A stretch of DNA of 58,249 bases from a virus, in the IMG/VR virus record IMGVR_UViG_3300027736_000053, positions 1 through 58,249 of that record; one strand, given 5' to 3'. Shown here piece after piece: positions 33,700 to 43,225 of this stretch (its first letter is position 1; every line of letters begins with the position of its first letter). The notes under the pieces are model-generated. The model was not told the DNA's origin. It saw only the letters and a program-made list of their open reading frames with translations, and made no database searches. The position numbers and the translations under genes were made by a program.

Positions 33700-34499
33700 T
33701 ACACTCTAAAGGATTTGTTATATTGGCTCAAAATACAGTAGAAACTGACTATGTATTATGTGCTGTTGCATTGGCAAAAAGTATTAAACGAGTAATGCCT
33801 GATTCGTCTGTAACTTTAATTAGTAATTCTCTATATGTTAAATCTAACTATATTGATAATGTTATTCCGCTACCACACGGCGATTTAGATGAATCTGGAA
33901 AATGGAAACTTGTAAATGATTGGCAAGTATATGAAGCAAGCCCATATGAATATACAATCAAGTTAGAAGCGGATATGTATATACCTAAATCAATTGATTA
34001 TTGGTGGGACACTTTGCAACATAGAGATGTTGTAATTTCACATACTATACGAGATTTTAAAGGGGTCATATCTAATAATACAACTTATAGAAGATTTACT
34101 CAAGATAATAATTTACCAAACTGTTACAATGCTATTACTTATTTTAAAAAATCAGATACCGCCAAACAATTTTTTGAAATTGTTAGAAATGTATTTGAAA
34201 ATTGGAATGAGTATAAAAATATTTTAAAATGTAACCCATTAGAAAACGTTTCTACTGATTGGGCATATTCAATTGCATGCCATATACTTGGTAAAGAAAA
34301 AACTCTGTTACCAGGATTTGATGAAATGAGTATGGTACATATGAAACAATATATAAATGGACTGTTAACAGAAAATTGGACTGATACATTGGTGTATGAA
34401 GTATTGTCGGATAAATTAAGAATAAATTCGTACACCCAATCATATCCATTTCATTATCATATAAAGTCATTTGCTGACAAACTACTAACTAATATATAA
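33696..34499 (+). CDS. GT-A-type glycosyltransferase-like protein, paralogue
   Basis: 267 residues, the same length as the previous protein and aligned with it: QVYEASPYEYTIKLEADMYIP here against RAYEFSPYDETILLDTDYM there. The acidic triad is EAD at 91-93 rather than DTD, so metal binding may be altered. N-terminal strands FVILAQN and SVTLISNS and helix VLCAVALAKSIKRVM fit the nucleotide-binding half. It overlaps the upstream gene by ATGA and the downstream gene by TAATG. Likely role: addition of a sugar to a glycan or to a virion protein. The specific reaction is unknown. Confidence 0.62.
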   Translation: MIHSKGFVILAQNTVETDYVLCAVALAKSIKRVMPDSSVTLISNSLYVKSNYIDNVIPLPHGDLDESGKWKLVNDWQVYEASPYEYTIKLEADMYIPKSIDYWWDTLQHRDVVISHTIRDFKGVISNNTTYRRFTQDNNLPNCYNAITYFKKSDTAKQFFEIVRNVFENWNEYKNILKCNPLENVSTDWAYSIACHILGKEKTLLPGFDEMSMVHMKQYINGLLTENWTDTLVYEVLSDKLRINSYTQSYPFHYHIKSFADKLLTNI

Positions 34500-34852
34500 T
34501 GGATAATACCGAAAATTATACAATATTTTGGGAAGCCCCAAAGTTGATCCCGCCTGAATTTAGATTATATTATGATGATAAGGGCAATGTAATATGCTAT
34601 TCTGGGTCTAGCGAAAAATTAGAAGGAAATTATATAGTAATTGATGCGATGACATTTGCTATGGGTAGACCCGATGTACGAGTAATTGACGGAAGAATAT
34701 CAACAGTTGCTGTTGGGTGTATCGTAACAAAATTAATGCCAAATGAGCATGATGGCATAGAATGTTGCAATGAAGATATTAGTATTGTGTTATCAGCATC
34801 ATATACAGGTAAAAAACAAAAATGGAAATTAAACACATATGAACTCACTTGA
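34499..34852 (+). CDS. Conserved phage protein of unknown function
   Basis: 117 residues, starting with a TAATG overlap. Motifs: NYTIFWEAPKLIPPEFRLYYD, GNYIVIDAMTFAMGRPDVRV, IDGRIST and EDISIVLSASYTGKKQKWKL. Mostly beta, no membrane segment, no catalytic motif. I recall similar small proteins within glycosyltransferase/radical SAM neighbourhoods of marine phages. Its C-terminal 14 bases overlap the next gene. A role as accessory subunit is only a guess. Confidence 0.7.
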   Translation: MDNTENYTIFWEAPKLIPPEFRLYYDDKGNVICYSGSSEKLEGNYIVIDAMTFAMGRPDVRVIDGRISTVAVGCIVTKLMPNEHDGIECCNEDISIVLSASYTGKKQKWKLNTYELT

Positions 34853-35795
34853 CGAAATAGTTGATGTTGCAGATTTAGATTGCATATATTTGTCATATGA
34901 TGAACCACAAAAAGAAGAATTTTGGCTTAAGATAAAGAACATGGTTCCGTGGGCTAAACGAGTAGATGGAGTAAAGGGCAGTGATGCAGCACATAAAGCC
35001 GCAGGAGAAGCAAGCGATACTGAACGTTTTATTCTAATTGACGGTGATAATATGCCTGATGAAAAGTTTTTCAATATGCAATTAAATTTCACAGGAAAAG
35101 ATCCTAAATACAAATTAGCACAATATCGTTGGAAAGCAATTAACAGTATCAACGGATTGAGGTATGGCAATGGCGGAATGAGTTCATGGACTAAAACATA
35201 TGTACGTGAAATGAAAACACATGAGAATCAAACAGAAGGAGATGTTTCACGTATTGCTGACTTCTGCTTAGATAGTAAAGATAGTTTATATTGGTCAATG
35301 TATGATTGCTATAGCACAACATATCCTAATCAGACATCATTCCAAGCATGGAGAGCCGGGTTTCGTGAAGGGGTAAAGATGAGTTTAGACCGTGGTATGC
35401 GCCCAACCGTTAATGAATTCAAAGAAACAGTGGCTACACGAAATCTAAACAATTTGACTATTTGGCAAAACGTAGGCATGGATGTAGATAACGGGCAGTG
35501 GGCAATCATGGGAGCACGTATGGGAACTCATATGACTATGCTTACTGATTGGGATGTACATGCTGTTCAATGGTTTGATAACTATATTGAAATGTGGCAA
35601 CATGTTAAAGATGAAGATCCATTAATATTGTCAGAAACATATGGCATTGAATTAAAAACAAAATTAGGACTACCGATGTGTATATTAGATGCAGACCAAA
35701 GCCAGTTTTTCAAACGACACTATAATGCTGATAAGTACAATGTTGGTCCATTGGTAACCGAGATGGATGTAATAAGAAAGATTGAAGGATGGTAG
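34839..35795 (+). CDS. Glycosyltransferase-like protein with DGD motif
   Basis: 318 residues. After a short N-terminus, IYLSYDEPQKEEFWLKI (16-32) and VPWAKRVDGVKG precede ERFILIDGDNMPDEKFF, with DGD at 68-70, which fits a DxD motif of GT2-like GT-A enzymes. The rest (FREGVKMSLDRGMRPTVNEF, GMDVDNGQWAIMGARMGTHM) is less typical. No membrane segment. It overlaps both neighbours, by 14 and 7 bases, and sits just upstream of the radical SAM series. It may also be a non-catalytic relative. Substrate unknown. Confidence 0.6.
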   Translation: MNSLDEIVDVADLDCIYLSYDEPQKEEFWLKIKNMVPWAKRVDGVKGSDAAHKAAGEASDTERFILIDGDNMPDEKFFNMQLNFTGKDPKYKLAQYRWKAINSINGLRYGNGGMSSWTKTYVREMKTHENQTEGDVSRIADFCLDSKDSLYWSMYDCYSTTYPNQTSFQAWRAGFREGVKMSLDRGMRPTVNEFKETVATRNLNNLTIWQNVGMDVDNGQWAIMGARMGTHMTMLTDWDVHAVQWFDNYIEMWQHVKDEDPLILSETYGIELKTKLGLPMCILDADQSQFFKRHYNADKYNVGPLVTEMDVIRKIEGW

Positions 35796-37207
35796 ATAGA
35801 AATATGCGTTCAGATGCTAGTGAATCTAAAAGAATTCAAGATATTAAAATAAAAATTGAAACTGAAGTTGGTTCCACCTATTGTTTAGCCAAATGGCATC
35901 ATGTAACCATGTATTTGCAAACAGGAGAGACACATAGTTGTTATCACCCAAAACCTCATAAAATTCCATTACATGAATTAATTAATAATCCGTCAGCCTT
36001 ACATAATACTGAACAAAAAAAAACTGAACGTAAATTAATGTTGGAAGGCAAAAAGCCTTCCGGGTGCCAATACTGTTGGAATATTGAGGCTATGGGCCCA
36101 GACTACATTAGTGATAGACATATACGTAACGGGAGTATTTTTACAGAAGAACGGTATGAACAAACAGTTAAAGGACCATGGAATCAAAATATTAATCCAG
36201 AGTACTTAGAAATAAATTTTGGTAATGAGTGTAATTTTAAATGTGGATACTGTCATCCAAAGTATTCTAGTAGATATTTTAATGAAATTAAAGAGTATGG
36301 CCCGGTTACTACCGTAACTAATCACAGATGTGATATTAATTGGATGACATTATATCAACGAGAAGAAGAAAATCCGTATGTAGATGCATTTTGGAAGTGG
36401 TGGCCTGACTTACGCAAAACATTGAATATAATGCGTGTAACTGGAGGTGAACCCACGATGCATCGTAGCACCTGGCAATTATTAGATACTTTGGAACAAG
36501 ATCCCGCGCCTTGGTTAGAATTAAATATCAATAGTAACTTAGGTACAAAAACTATATTATTTGAAAGATTGAGCGATACTGTAAAAAAATTATGTGATAC
36601 AAAAAAGTTAAAATCTTTTATGTTATTTACAAGTTTAGATACCTGGGGTGACAATGCTGAATATATACGGACCGGACTAGATTTAAAATTATGGGAAACT
36701 AATTTTCATACATATTTAACTAAAACTGATAGTCCTATATCATTTATGATAACATTTAATATCTTTAGTGTAACTACATTTACATCTTTGTTGCAGAAAC
36801 TATTAGAATGGCGAGAACAATATCCATGGTATAATCATAGAAATAGTCATAGAATTAGGTTTGACACTCCGTACCTTCGGGAACCAATTCAATATGATAT
36901 GAATATATTACCTAAGGAAGATTTTATGCCATATATGTATGCATCATTAAAGTTTATGCAAGATAATGTAGATGACACCGCTAGCAATAAATTTACTACC
37001 ATTGAATATGAAAAATTTAAACGTGTAGTTGATTATATGGCTGAAACCTTTTACCCCGAAAGTAAATTGATAGAAGGTCGTAGAGATTTTTATAATTGGG
37101 TTAATGAATTAGATGAACGCCGCGACACTGATATGTTAAAAATATTTCCTGAGATGTTATCTTTTTATAAACTATGTCAAACTATAAATCAACTTAATCC
37201 ATTATGA
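35789..37207 (+). CDS. Radical SAM protein with N-terminal SPASM-type motif (1 of 4)
   Basis: 472 residues from ATG 35789; ATG 35804 (residue 6) is an alternative start. An N-terminal C32-x13-G46-x4-C51 and C93-x2-C96 set matches the SPASM/twitch pattern that normally follows the core. The radical SAM C148-x3-C152-x2-C155 (CNFKCGYC) comes next, then GGEP at 219-222 for SAM binding. The core cysteines should bind a [4Fe-4S] cluster that cleaves SAM; the N-terminal set may bind a second cluster. SPASM relatives modify peptides or other substrates. It starts inside the end of the glycosyltransferase-like gene and ends ATGA-coupled to the next radical SAM gene. Substrate unknown. Confidence 0.82.
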   Translation: MVDRNMRSDASESKRIQDIKIKIETEVGSTYCLAKWHHVTMYLQTGETHSCYHPKPHKIPLHELINNPSALHNTEQKKTERKLMLEGKKPSGCQYCWNIEAMGPDYISDRHIRNGSIFTEERYEQTVKGPWNQNINPEYLEINFGNECNFKCGYCHPKYSSRYFNEIKEYGPVTTVTNHRCDINWMTLYQREEENPYVDAFWKWWPDLRKTLNIMRVTGGEPTMHRSTWQLLDTLEQDPAPWLELNINSNLGTKTILFERLSDTVKKLCDTKKLKSFMLFTSLDTWGDNAEYIRTGLDLKLWETNFHTYLTKTDSPISFMITFNIFSVTTFTSLLQKLLEWREQYPWYNHRNSHRIRFDTPYLREPIQYDMNILPKEDFMPYMYASLKFMQDNVDDTASNKFTTIEYEKFKRVVDYMAETFYPESKLIEGRRDFYNWVNELDERRDTDMLKIFPEMLSFYKLCQTINQLNPL

Positions 37208-38406
37208 AAACTCTTGATCAAAATGTTATTTGTCTGATGCCATGGATCCATACACATATATGGCCCAATGGTGATGCATTTCCTTGCTGCATGAGTGATT
37301 CCAAAGAAGTATTTGGAAATGTTCATAAAGAATCTCTTACTAACTTAATGAATAATAACAACTACAAAACGATAAGAAAACAAATGCTTAACGGAGAAAA
37401 ACCCACAGCATGTTCACGATGTTATGAGTTAGAAGACACCGCAGACGCTAAGACATTGCGTATAACCAGTTTACAAGTTTTTAAACATTATTTACCTTAC
37501 TTAACTGAAACTAAAGAAGATGGCAGCATTAATGACTTTAAAATGAGATACTTAGATATTAGATTCAGTAATTTGTGCAACATGAAGTGTAGAACCTGTG
37601 GGCCCAATTTAAGTAGTACTTGGTATGATGACCAAATAAAAATACATCCAAACTATATAACATCTAAATTCATTGATTTAAAATCTAACCCCAATTTCAT
37701 GGATGAGTTGATGCCACATTTAGATACAATAGAAGAAGTATATTTTGCTGGTGGTGAAGCATTAATAACACCTCAACACTATGAGATTTTAGATTATTGG
37801 TTATTAAATGGTCGTACAGATATTAAATTACGATATACTACTAATTTTAGCAATTTTCGGTTTAAAAATCGTTCTATATTGGATTATTGGAAAAAATTTA
37901 AGGATGTTAGAGTTGCTGCTAGTTTGGACACACATGGTAAACTTGCTGAATATGCAAGAAAAGGAACTAATTGGGATGATATTGTGTTGAATCGACAACA
38001 AATGTTACTAATTTGTCCTGACGTTTATTTTGAAATTACCCCTACAGTCAGTATTTTTAGTGTACATAGTTTATTTGAATTTCACCGATCTTGGGTAGAG
38101 CAGGGCTTAGTTAATATAAATAGTATACGGATTAATATCCTAACACATCCTCGCTATTTTTCAATTACTATTTTACCAAATAGTGAAAAAGAAAAGATTA
38201 GAGAAATTTACGCTGAGTATACTCACTGGTTAATTAGCAACAACGCAGCCAAAAGTGTAATACATGCTGTTAACGGAATTATAAATTATATGGATAGTGC
38301 CGACCATACTATTTTATTACCGGAATTTAAAAACCAAATTAAACTTATTGATAATATTAGAAATGAAAATTTTGCAGGACTTTACAATTGGATACAAAAT
38401 ATATGA
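37204..38406 (+). CDS. Radical SAM protein with N-terminal SPASM-type motif (2 of 4)
   Basis: 400 residues. C10-x12-G23-x4-C28 (CLMPWIHTHIWPNGDAFPC) and C70-x2-C73 form the SPASM-like N-terminal part; C125-x3-C129-x2-C132 (CNMKCRTC) is the radical SAM core, followed by AGGEA for SAM binding near residue 182. C29 directly follows C28, so a CC pair is present. It is ATGA-coupled upstream and downstream. Relatives with this reversed order are, as I recall, filed as 'twitch-domain radical SAM' in phage genomes; no function is established there. Confidence 0.82.
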   Translation: MKTLDQNVICLMPWIHTHIWPNGDAFPCCMSDSKEVFGNVHKESLTNLMNNNNYKTIRKQMLNGEKPTACSRCYELEDTADAKTLRITSLQVFKHYLPYLTETKEDGSINDFKMRYLDIRFSNLCNMKCRTCGPNLSSTWYDDQIKIHPNYITSKFIDLKSNPNFMDELMPHLDTIEEVYFAGGEALITPQHYEILDYWLLNGRTDIKLRYTTNFSNFRFKNRSILDYWKKFKDVRVAASLDTHGKLAEYARKGTNWDDIVLNRQQMLLICPDVYFEITPTVSIFSVHSLFEFHRSWVEQGLVNINSIRINILTHPRYFSITILPNSEKEKIREIYAEYTHWLISNNAAKSVIHAVNGIINYMDSADHTILLPEFKNQIKLIDNIRNENFAGLYNWIQNI

Positions 38407-39800
38407 CATCTTTTAACGAAGTGCAGAATGAAGTTGCACCAAACTTATCACCCAATTCAAAAATCCATTGGTTAATTAATAATCAATCTAAGTTTTGTAC
38501 GTTGCCATGGATAAATTTAAACACTAATACAAATGGTAATTTAAAATTATGCTGTAGTATACAAGAGAATACTTTTATTTTAAATGATGACGAAATTCCA
38601 TTTAATTTTGGATATCATAATATAGAAGATATATGGAATAGTTCTTATATGAAATTAGTACGTAATAATACTAAAACTAATGTAAACGTGTTAGAATGCG
38701 AAGAGTGCTATTCAATAGAAAAATTTTCAGGTCACAGCCCTAGGATAGGACAAAATAAACTATGGGGAGACAAACTATATACTGATAACTCATTGTCTAC
38801 CGCGTTGAATGCAGTATTAGAAAAAGATGATAGTAATAATCATTTAACGCAGCTGCCGGTTAGTTTGGAACTTAGGCTAGGTAATCAATGTAATTTACAA
38901 TGTATAACATGTTGGGGAATGAGTAGTTCATTATTACATCAAGAAAGGTCTGAATACTTAGATAAGAACTATCTAGATAGTGATTCGTTGAGTTGGTTAA
39001 AACATAAGTGGGAAAAAGACCGAATTAATGTAGAATCAACTGATGTTCGTAATTGGTTTGAAACGGATATATTTTATAATAACTTTAAAAAAATTGCTAC
39101 AAATCTACGTAGATTATACACGACTGGAGGCGAACCCACATTAATTAAAGCTAATTATAAAATGTTTGATATGTTGCTAGATGCTAATAATACAACATGT
39201 AAGATAGAGTTTACTAGTAATATGACAAGCTGGAATCATTCATTTTATAGTAAATTAGAAAAATTTGAAAATGTTGAAATACAAATGAGTATTGATGGAA
39301 TTGGTAAAGTTGGGGAATATATAAGATATCCAACTGATTTTACTAAGGTTAGAGAAAATATTGACAAGGTTGTTGCATTATCTTCTACTAGACCGGGCTG
39401 GACAATTAACTGTTATACGGTACTACAAGCACTAAATTTTAAACAAGTAATGCCTATTTGGAGTGTATTATATATGCTATCACTTAAATATAATAAAAAC
39501 ATTGGATGGTGGCCAATAACATTAGTGCATCCAAATCATTTAGCATTACATGCAATACCATATGATATTAGAGAAAACTTTATTAAACAAGTTACTACAC
39601 AATCAAAAAATTTCAGAATATCCTATGAAGGACAACCAAATAGATTTGTAATATCATCTCATACATTTGATACATATAAAAATGCTGTACTTAATTCTCC
39701 CTATGATGAAACTTTTAATAGTCAACTAAAATCTTTTATTGAATTTAATGATAAACATCGTAAGTTAAATGGGGTTGAATTATTTAAGGATATAATATGA
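38403..39800 (+). CDS. Radical SAM protein with N-terminal SPASM-type motif (3 of 4)
   Basis: 465 residues from ATG 38403. An upstream TTG at 38388 is less likely because ATG 38403 forms an ATGA overlap with the previous stop, like its neighbours. C32-x12-G45-x4-C50, C51, and C99-x2-C102 make the N-terminal cluster motif. The core C163-x3-C167-x2-C170 (CNLQCITC) is followed by TGGEP near residue 243. The length between the two cysteine sets is greater than in its paralogues. Cytoplasmic, no membrane segment. Substrate unknown. Confidence 0.82.
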   Translation: MTSFNEVQNEVAPNLSPNSKIHWLINNQSKFCTLPWINLNTNTNGNLKLCCSIQENTFILNDDEIPFNFGYHNIEDIWNSSYMKLVRNNTKTNVNVLECEECYSIEKFSGHSPRIGQNKLWGDKLYTDNSLSTALNAVLEKDDSNNHLTQLPVSLELRLGNQCNLQCITCWGMSSSLLHQERSEYLDKNYLDSDSLSWLKHKWEKDRINVESTDVRNWFETDIFYNNFKKIATNLRRLYTTGGEPTLIKANYKMFDMLLDANNTTCKIEFTSNMTSWNHSFYSKLEKFENVEIQMSIDGIGKVGEYIRYPTDFTKVRENIDKVVALSSTRPGWTINCYTVLQALNFKQVMPIWSVLYMLSLKYNKNIGWWPITLVHPNHLALHAIPYDIRENFIKQVTTQSKNFRISYEGQPNRFVISSHTFDTYKNAVLNSPYDETFNSQLKSFIEFNDKHRKLNGVELFKDII

Positions 39801-40768
39801 TAGATAGATTAATAGCAATTAAACCAATGCATAGTCCTTATATTAGTATTACATGGCAGGTAAGTGATTTTTGTAATTTTAAATGTAGTTATTGCAATCC
39901 GGGTAATTGGGCTGGAAAAAATATAAAAAAAAACTCTGAGGAAGATTTAGATAAGATAAAACAAAATTTAAATATAATATTTTTATCCTATGAGACTAGA
40001 GGATATAAAGGATTTAAATTTTTTTTTAGCGGAGGAGAGCCTACTATTTGGCCACATTTACTTCCGCTTATTGAGTGGTTAAAACAACGACTAGATGATC
40101 CTCAAATTGGAATTAACACAAATTTAAGTACTAGTACAGCCTGGTGGAAAGAAAATTATCACTTGTTTCACGATGTAGTTGCTAGTTATCATATTGATTT
40201 TGCAAATACCCCTAGGTACTTAGATAATTTGCTTTTTTTACAAGACAAAGTAAATTACTTATGTAGTAGAATGATGATGCAAGAAAATAGATTTGATGAA
40301 GTGATTTTATTTGGGGAAAAAGTAAAAAAAATGTTGCAAAATTATAATTTAGAATGGGTACCGTTGTTTGATGACATTAATATAAATGTAGGACCATGGA
40401 AATATAGTGAGCCTAGGATGTATGAATTTTTTAAATCTCATAGTTTTGAATCACAAACTGCAATCAATAAACCAGTTGGAAGTAAATGGAAAATGGCTAG
40501 TAAAGAAATTTATAGTTCAGGAAATGAAAAAACATTAAATGGTAATAGAATTGTTGCAGAACGTAATAACTTTTTTTTAGGATGGAAATGTTATGTTGAT
40601 GAAAGTTTATTTATAAATAATACAGGATACATTACCGCCGCGAGCTGCGGTCAAGGACCCTCATTGGGAAATATATATAACATTGTTAATTTAATAGCCG
40701 AACCAATCATTTGTAAAAAACATCAATGTACTTGCGGAACTGATATACTTATAACAAAGGAAATTTAA
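39797..40768 (+). CDS. Radical SAM protein with conventional C-terminal SPASM-type motif
   Basis: 323 residues, the shortest of the series. The radical SAM core C26-x3-C30-x2-C33 (CNFKCSYC) lies at the N-terminus, SGGEP follows near residue 78, and cysteines at 265, 284, 306, 311 and 313 with G277 form a C-terminal SPASM/twitch-like set. This is the usual domain order, opposite to its four neighbours. A start without an N-terminal extension is supported by the ATGA overlap. It could be a partner enzyme for the others. Substrate unknown. Confidence 0.82.
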   Translation: MIDRLIAIKPMHSPYISITWQVSDFCNFKCSYCNPGNWAGKNIKKNSEEDLDKIKQNLNIIFLSYETRGYKGFKFFFSGGEPTIWPHLLPLIEWLKQRLDDPQIGINTNLSTSTAWWKENYHLFHDVVASYHIDFANTPRYLDNLLFLQDKVNYLCSRMMMQENRFDEVILFGEKVKKMLQNYNLEWVPLFDDININVGPWKYSEPRMYEFFKSHSFESQTAINKPVGSKWKMASKEIYSSGNEKTLNGNRIVAERNNFFLGWKCYVDESLFINNTGYITAASCGQGPSLGNIYNIVNLIAEPIICKKHQCTCGTDILITKEI

Positions 40769-42025
40769 ATGGATGACACTTTATATTGTGCATTAGCGTC
40801 AAACTCTATAAGTTTTGGTGCCAATGGTTCAATAAGACCGTGCTGTGCAGTAGATACTAATTATTGGAACGACCGTAATGTAAAACCAACTTCTGTAATG
40901 CTACAGGATAATAGTATAATTAAATGGGTCAATAGTAATGCATTAGTATCCTTGAGGTCAAAATTGTTAAATAACCAATGGGATCCTATATGTAATTTGT
41001 GCCGCGGTCGGGAACGACATGGACAAGAAAGTACTAGACAAATATTTAATAATACATTACAACAACTAGAAAACACATCAAATAAAAACTTGCATGTTTA
41101 TGAATCTGTACTTCCTGATTTATCTAATATATTTTTATTAGATATAACTGTGGGAAATACATGTAACAGTGCATGTTTGATGTGTAATGCCTCTGCTAGT
41201 TCACTTTGGAAAAAAGAACAAGAAATCATAACCGGCAAAAAAATAAATTGGATTACCCCGGACTGGTTTACAGAAGAACAAATACCAAACTTGATTGATA
41301 ATTTACCCAATCTTAGTGCTATACAGTTTTTGGGCGGTGAACCCACAATTAATGAACCACATATATTTTTATTAAAACGATTAATTTCTCAAGGTAGAGC
41401 AAAAAACATAACCTTAGGATATGTAACTAATTTGACAGGCGTATCAGATGAATTAGTAGAGTTATGGAGTCATTTTAGTACTAAGCACATTACTATTAGT
41501 ATAGATGGCGTAGGGCCGGTCAATGAATATATCAGATATCCTTTTACATGGAAAAAAGTAGTATCACAATTGGAAAATTTAAAAGAAATTTCAAACATTC
41601 AAGGAAACTATCACATTGGGCTAAGTCATACTGTAATTTCGTTAAACCTACTTACATTGGATACGTTAATTGATTGGTGGGAAACTCAACTTGAAACTAA
41701 TTCTAATATGTTAAAAAGTTTACCACATATTCAATGTGTTAATAATCCTGGTTATTTTGACCCAGTATATATGCCTGACGAGATGAAAGAAAAAGCTAGA
41801 GAAACTTTACTCAGATTAATTAAGTTAGCAGATGACCGTCATTTGGGTGAAAAATATTCATCTGTTATTAATCATATTGCTACCTCAGTAATATATAATC
41901 AGGTTGATCCTAAAATACAATTATCTAAATGGATAGAAATGCAAAATTTTATTCAATCATTAGATAAACATAGAAACCGGAATATATTTAATTATATTCC
42001 GTACCTTAAGGAATATTGGATATAA
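40769..42025 (+). CDS. Radical SAM protein with N-terminal SPASM-type motif (4 of 4)
   Basis: 418 residues; ATG follows the previous stop with no gap and has AAGGAAA upstream. C7-x12-G20-x4-C25, C26 and C75-x2-C78 form the N-terminal motif, with almost no residues before it. C132-x3-C136-x2-C139 (CNSACLMC) is the core, and LGGEP near residue 190 the SAM site. From about residue 240, SIDGVGPVNEYIRYPFTW closely matches SIDGIGKVGEYIRYPTDF of the third paralogue, so these two are the closest pair. Substrate unknown. Confidence 0.82.
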   Translation: MDDTLYCALASNSISFGANGSIRPCCAVDTNYWNDRNVKPTSVMLQDNSIIKWVNSNALVSLRSKLLNNQWDPICNLCRGRERHGQESTRQIFNNTLQQLENTSNKNLHVYESVLPDLSNIFLLDITVGNTCNSACLMCNASASSLWKKEQEIITGKKINWITPDWFTEEQIPNLIDNLPNLSAIQFLGGEPTINEPHIFLLKRLISQGRAKNITLGYVTNLTGVSDELVELWSHFSTKHITISIDGVGPVNEYIRYPFTWKKVVSQLENLKEISNIQGNYHIGLSHTVISLNLLTLDTLIDWWETQLETNSNMLKSLPHIQCVNNPGYFDPVYMPDEMKEKARETLLRLIKLADDRHLGEKYSSVINHIATSVIYNQVDPKIQLSKWIEMQNFIQSLDKHRNRNIFNYIPYLKEYWI

Positions 42026-42026
42026 G

Positions 42027-43223
42027 ATGACATATAAAATGTTGAATGTTGATCAATTTTATTATCTTGATAATATTAAAGAATTGAGAACAGGTTCTGT
42101 TTGGTTACAACATCTATGTGTGTTTGTAGATAGTGATTATTATTATTATGAATTTAAAGACGGTACTGCTTTTGTAAGATTCCCTATAGAAGAATTAATC
42201 CCGATTGACGACTTACAAAGAATAAAAAATAAAGAAATTAAATTAATTATTAATAATAGCCATGAATCATTCCATCATATTATTCCGGGCATATATGAGG
42301 CATTAATTGTAAAATCTAAGTTACCGCCCGAACAAATTATATTTATGTCCGAATCGGCAAGTATTTTAGATGAAATTAAAAAATATAGTACCTTATATAA
42401 TGTAGCAGATATGAAGTGTGTATGGACACGAATTATGGAATTTGATATACAATCTACTAAAAAAGTAATGATAGCCTCAAACTTGACTGGACCTCGTACC
42501 CTACAAAATAAAATATATATTAAAAAATTTATTAATTTTAATAGAAGATGGCGGCTTCATAGACCGGTATTGGTTGGATTATTATACGCTACTAAATTAA
42601 TAAATGAGGGTTATGTTAGCCTGGCGTTAAGCGATGATAATAGATCTTGGGAAACAGTTTGGCCATCTATGTTACAATATCATGCTAATACTCCTGGTAT
42701 AACCTCTTTATTAAAAAATAATGAAAATGAAATATTAAATTTACCCGGACTATATATAGATACTGATGAATTAATTAATAATAGGGCTGAGTTTGTCAAT
42801 TCTACTAATTATTTGTATGAAGATACTTATTTTAGTGTTGTGTCAGAAACCAATTATTATACTAGTAATGTTGGTGAAAATGGACATCCTACAATGAGTT
42901 ACCACGGCGGCGGTGTACATTTAACTGAAAAAACATTTAAAACTATAGTAAATATGCATCCGGCAATTCTTGTATCACCTCCGCATTCATTAATTAAATT
43001 AAGAGAATTAGGATATAAGACATTTTCTCCATGGATTGATGAAAGTTATGATTTGGAATTAAATGATTCTGAACGCATGTTAAAAATACTAGCAGAAATA
43101 AAAAGGTTATGTGAATTAACTCCAACTGAGTTATCAGAGTTTTTGATTAACCTCAAACCAATTTGTACGTTTAATAAGCACGTATTGTTAACTCAAACAA
43201 TGTTTACTACTTCATTAAATTAA
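42027..43223 (+). CDS. Putative GT-B (GT10-like) glycosyltransferase paralogue 1
   Basis: 398 residues. Around 170-190 FINFNRRWRLHRPVLVGLLY gives the R-x-H-R signature of this group. HLTEKTFKTI at 298-307 and HPAILVSPPHSL, then LGYKTFSPWIDESYD follow. The T-E-K motif, then a hydrophobic strand and a helix ending ESYD, resembles the donor-sugar region of GT10 fucosyltransferases (F/Y-x-T/S-E-K). The same layout recurs in the proteins at 46697, 47833 and 53041. No membrane segment. It follows the radical SAM series by one base. The family link is an inference from short motifs, not an alignment. Confidence 0.55.
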   Translation: MTYKMLNVDQFYYLDNIKELRTGSVWLQHLCVFVDSDYYYYEFKDGTAFVRFPIEELIPIDDLQRIKNKEIKLIINNSHESFHHIIPGIYEALIVKSKLPPEQIIFMSESASILDEIKKYSTLYNVADMKCVWTRIMEFDIQSTKKVMIASNLTGPRTLQNKIYIKKFINFNRRWRLHRPVLVGLLYATKLINEGYVSLALSDDNRSWETVWPSMLQYHANTPGITSLLKNNENEILNLPGLYIDTDELINNRAEFVNSTNYLYEDTYFSVVSETNYYTSNVGENGHPTMSYHGGGVHLTEKTFKTIVNMHPAILVSPPHSLIKLRELGYKTFSPWIDESYDLELNDSERMLKILAEIKRLCELTPTELSEFLINLKPICTFNKHVLLTQTMFTTSLN

Positions 43224-43225
43224 TT

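Noticed and set aside
38388-38402. TTG start for the third radical SAM gene
   Set aside because: ATG 38403 makes the ATGA overlap seen at the neighbouring junctions.
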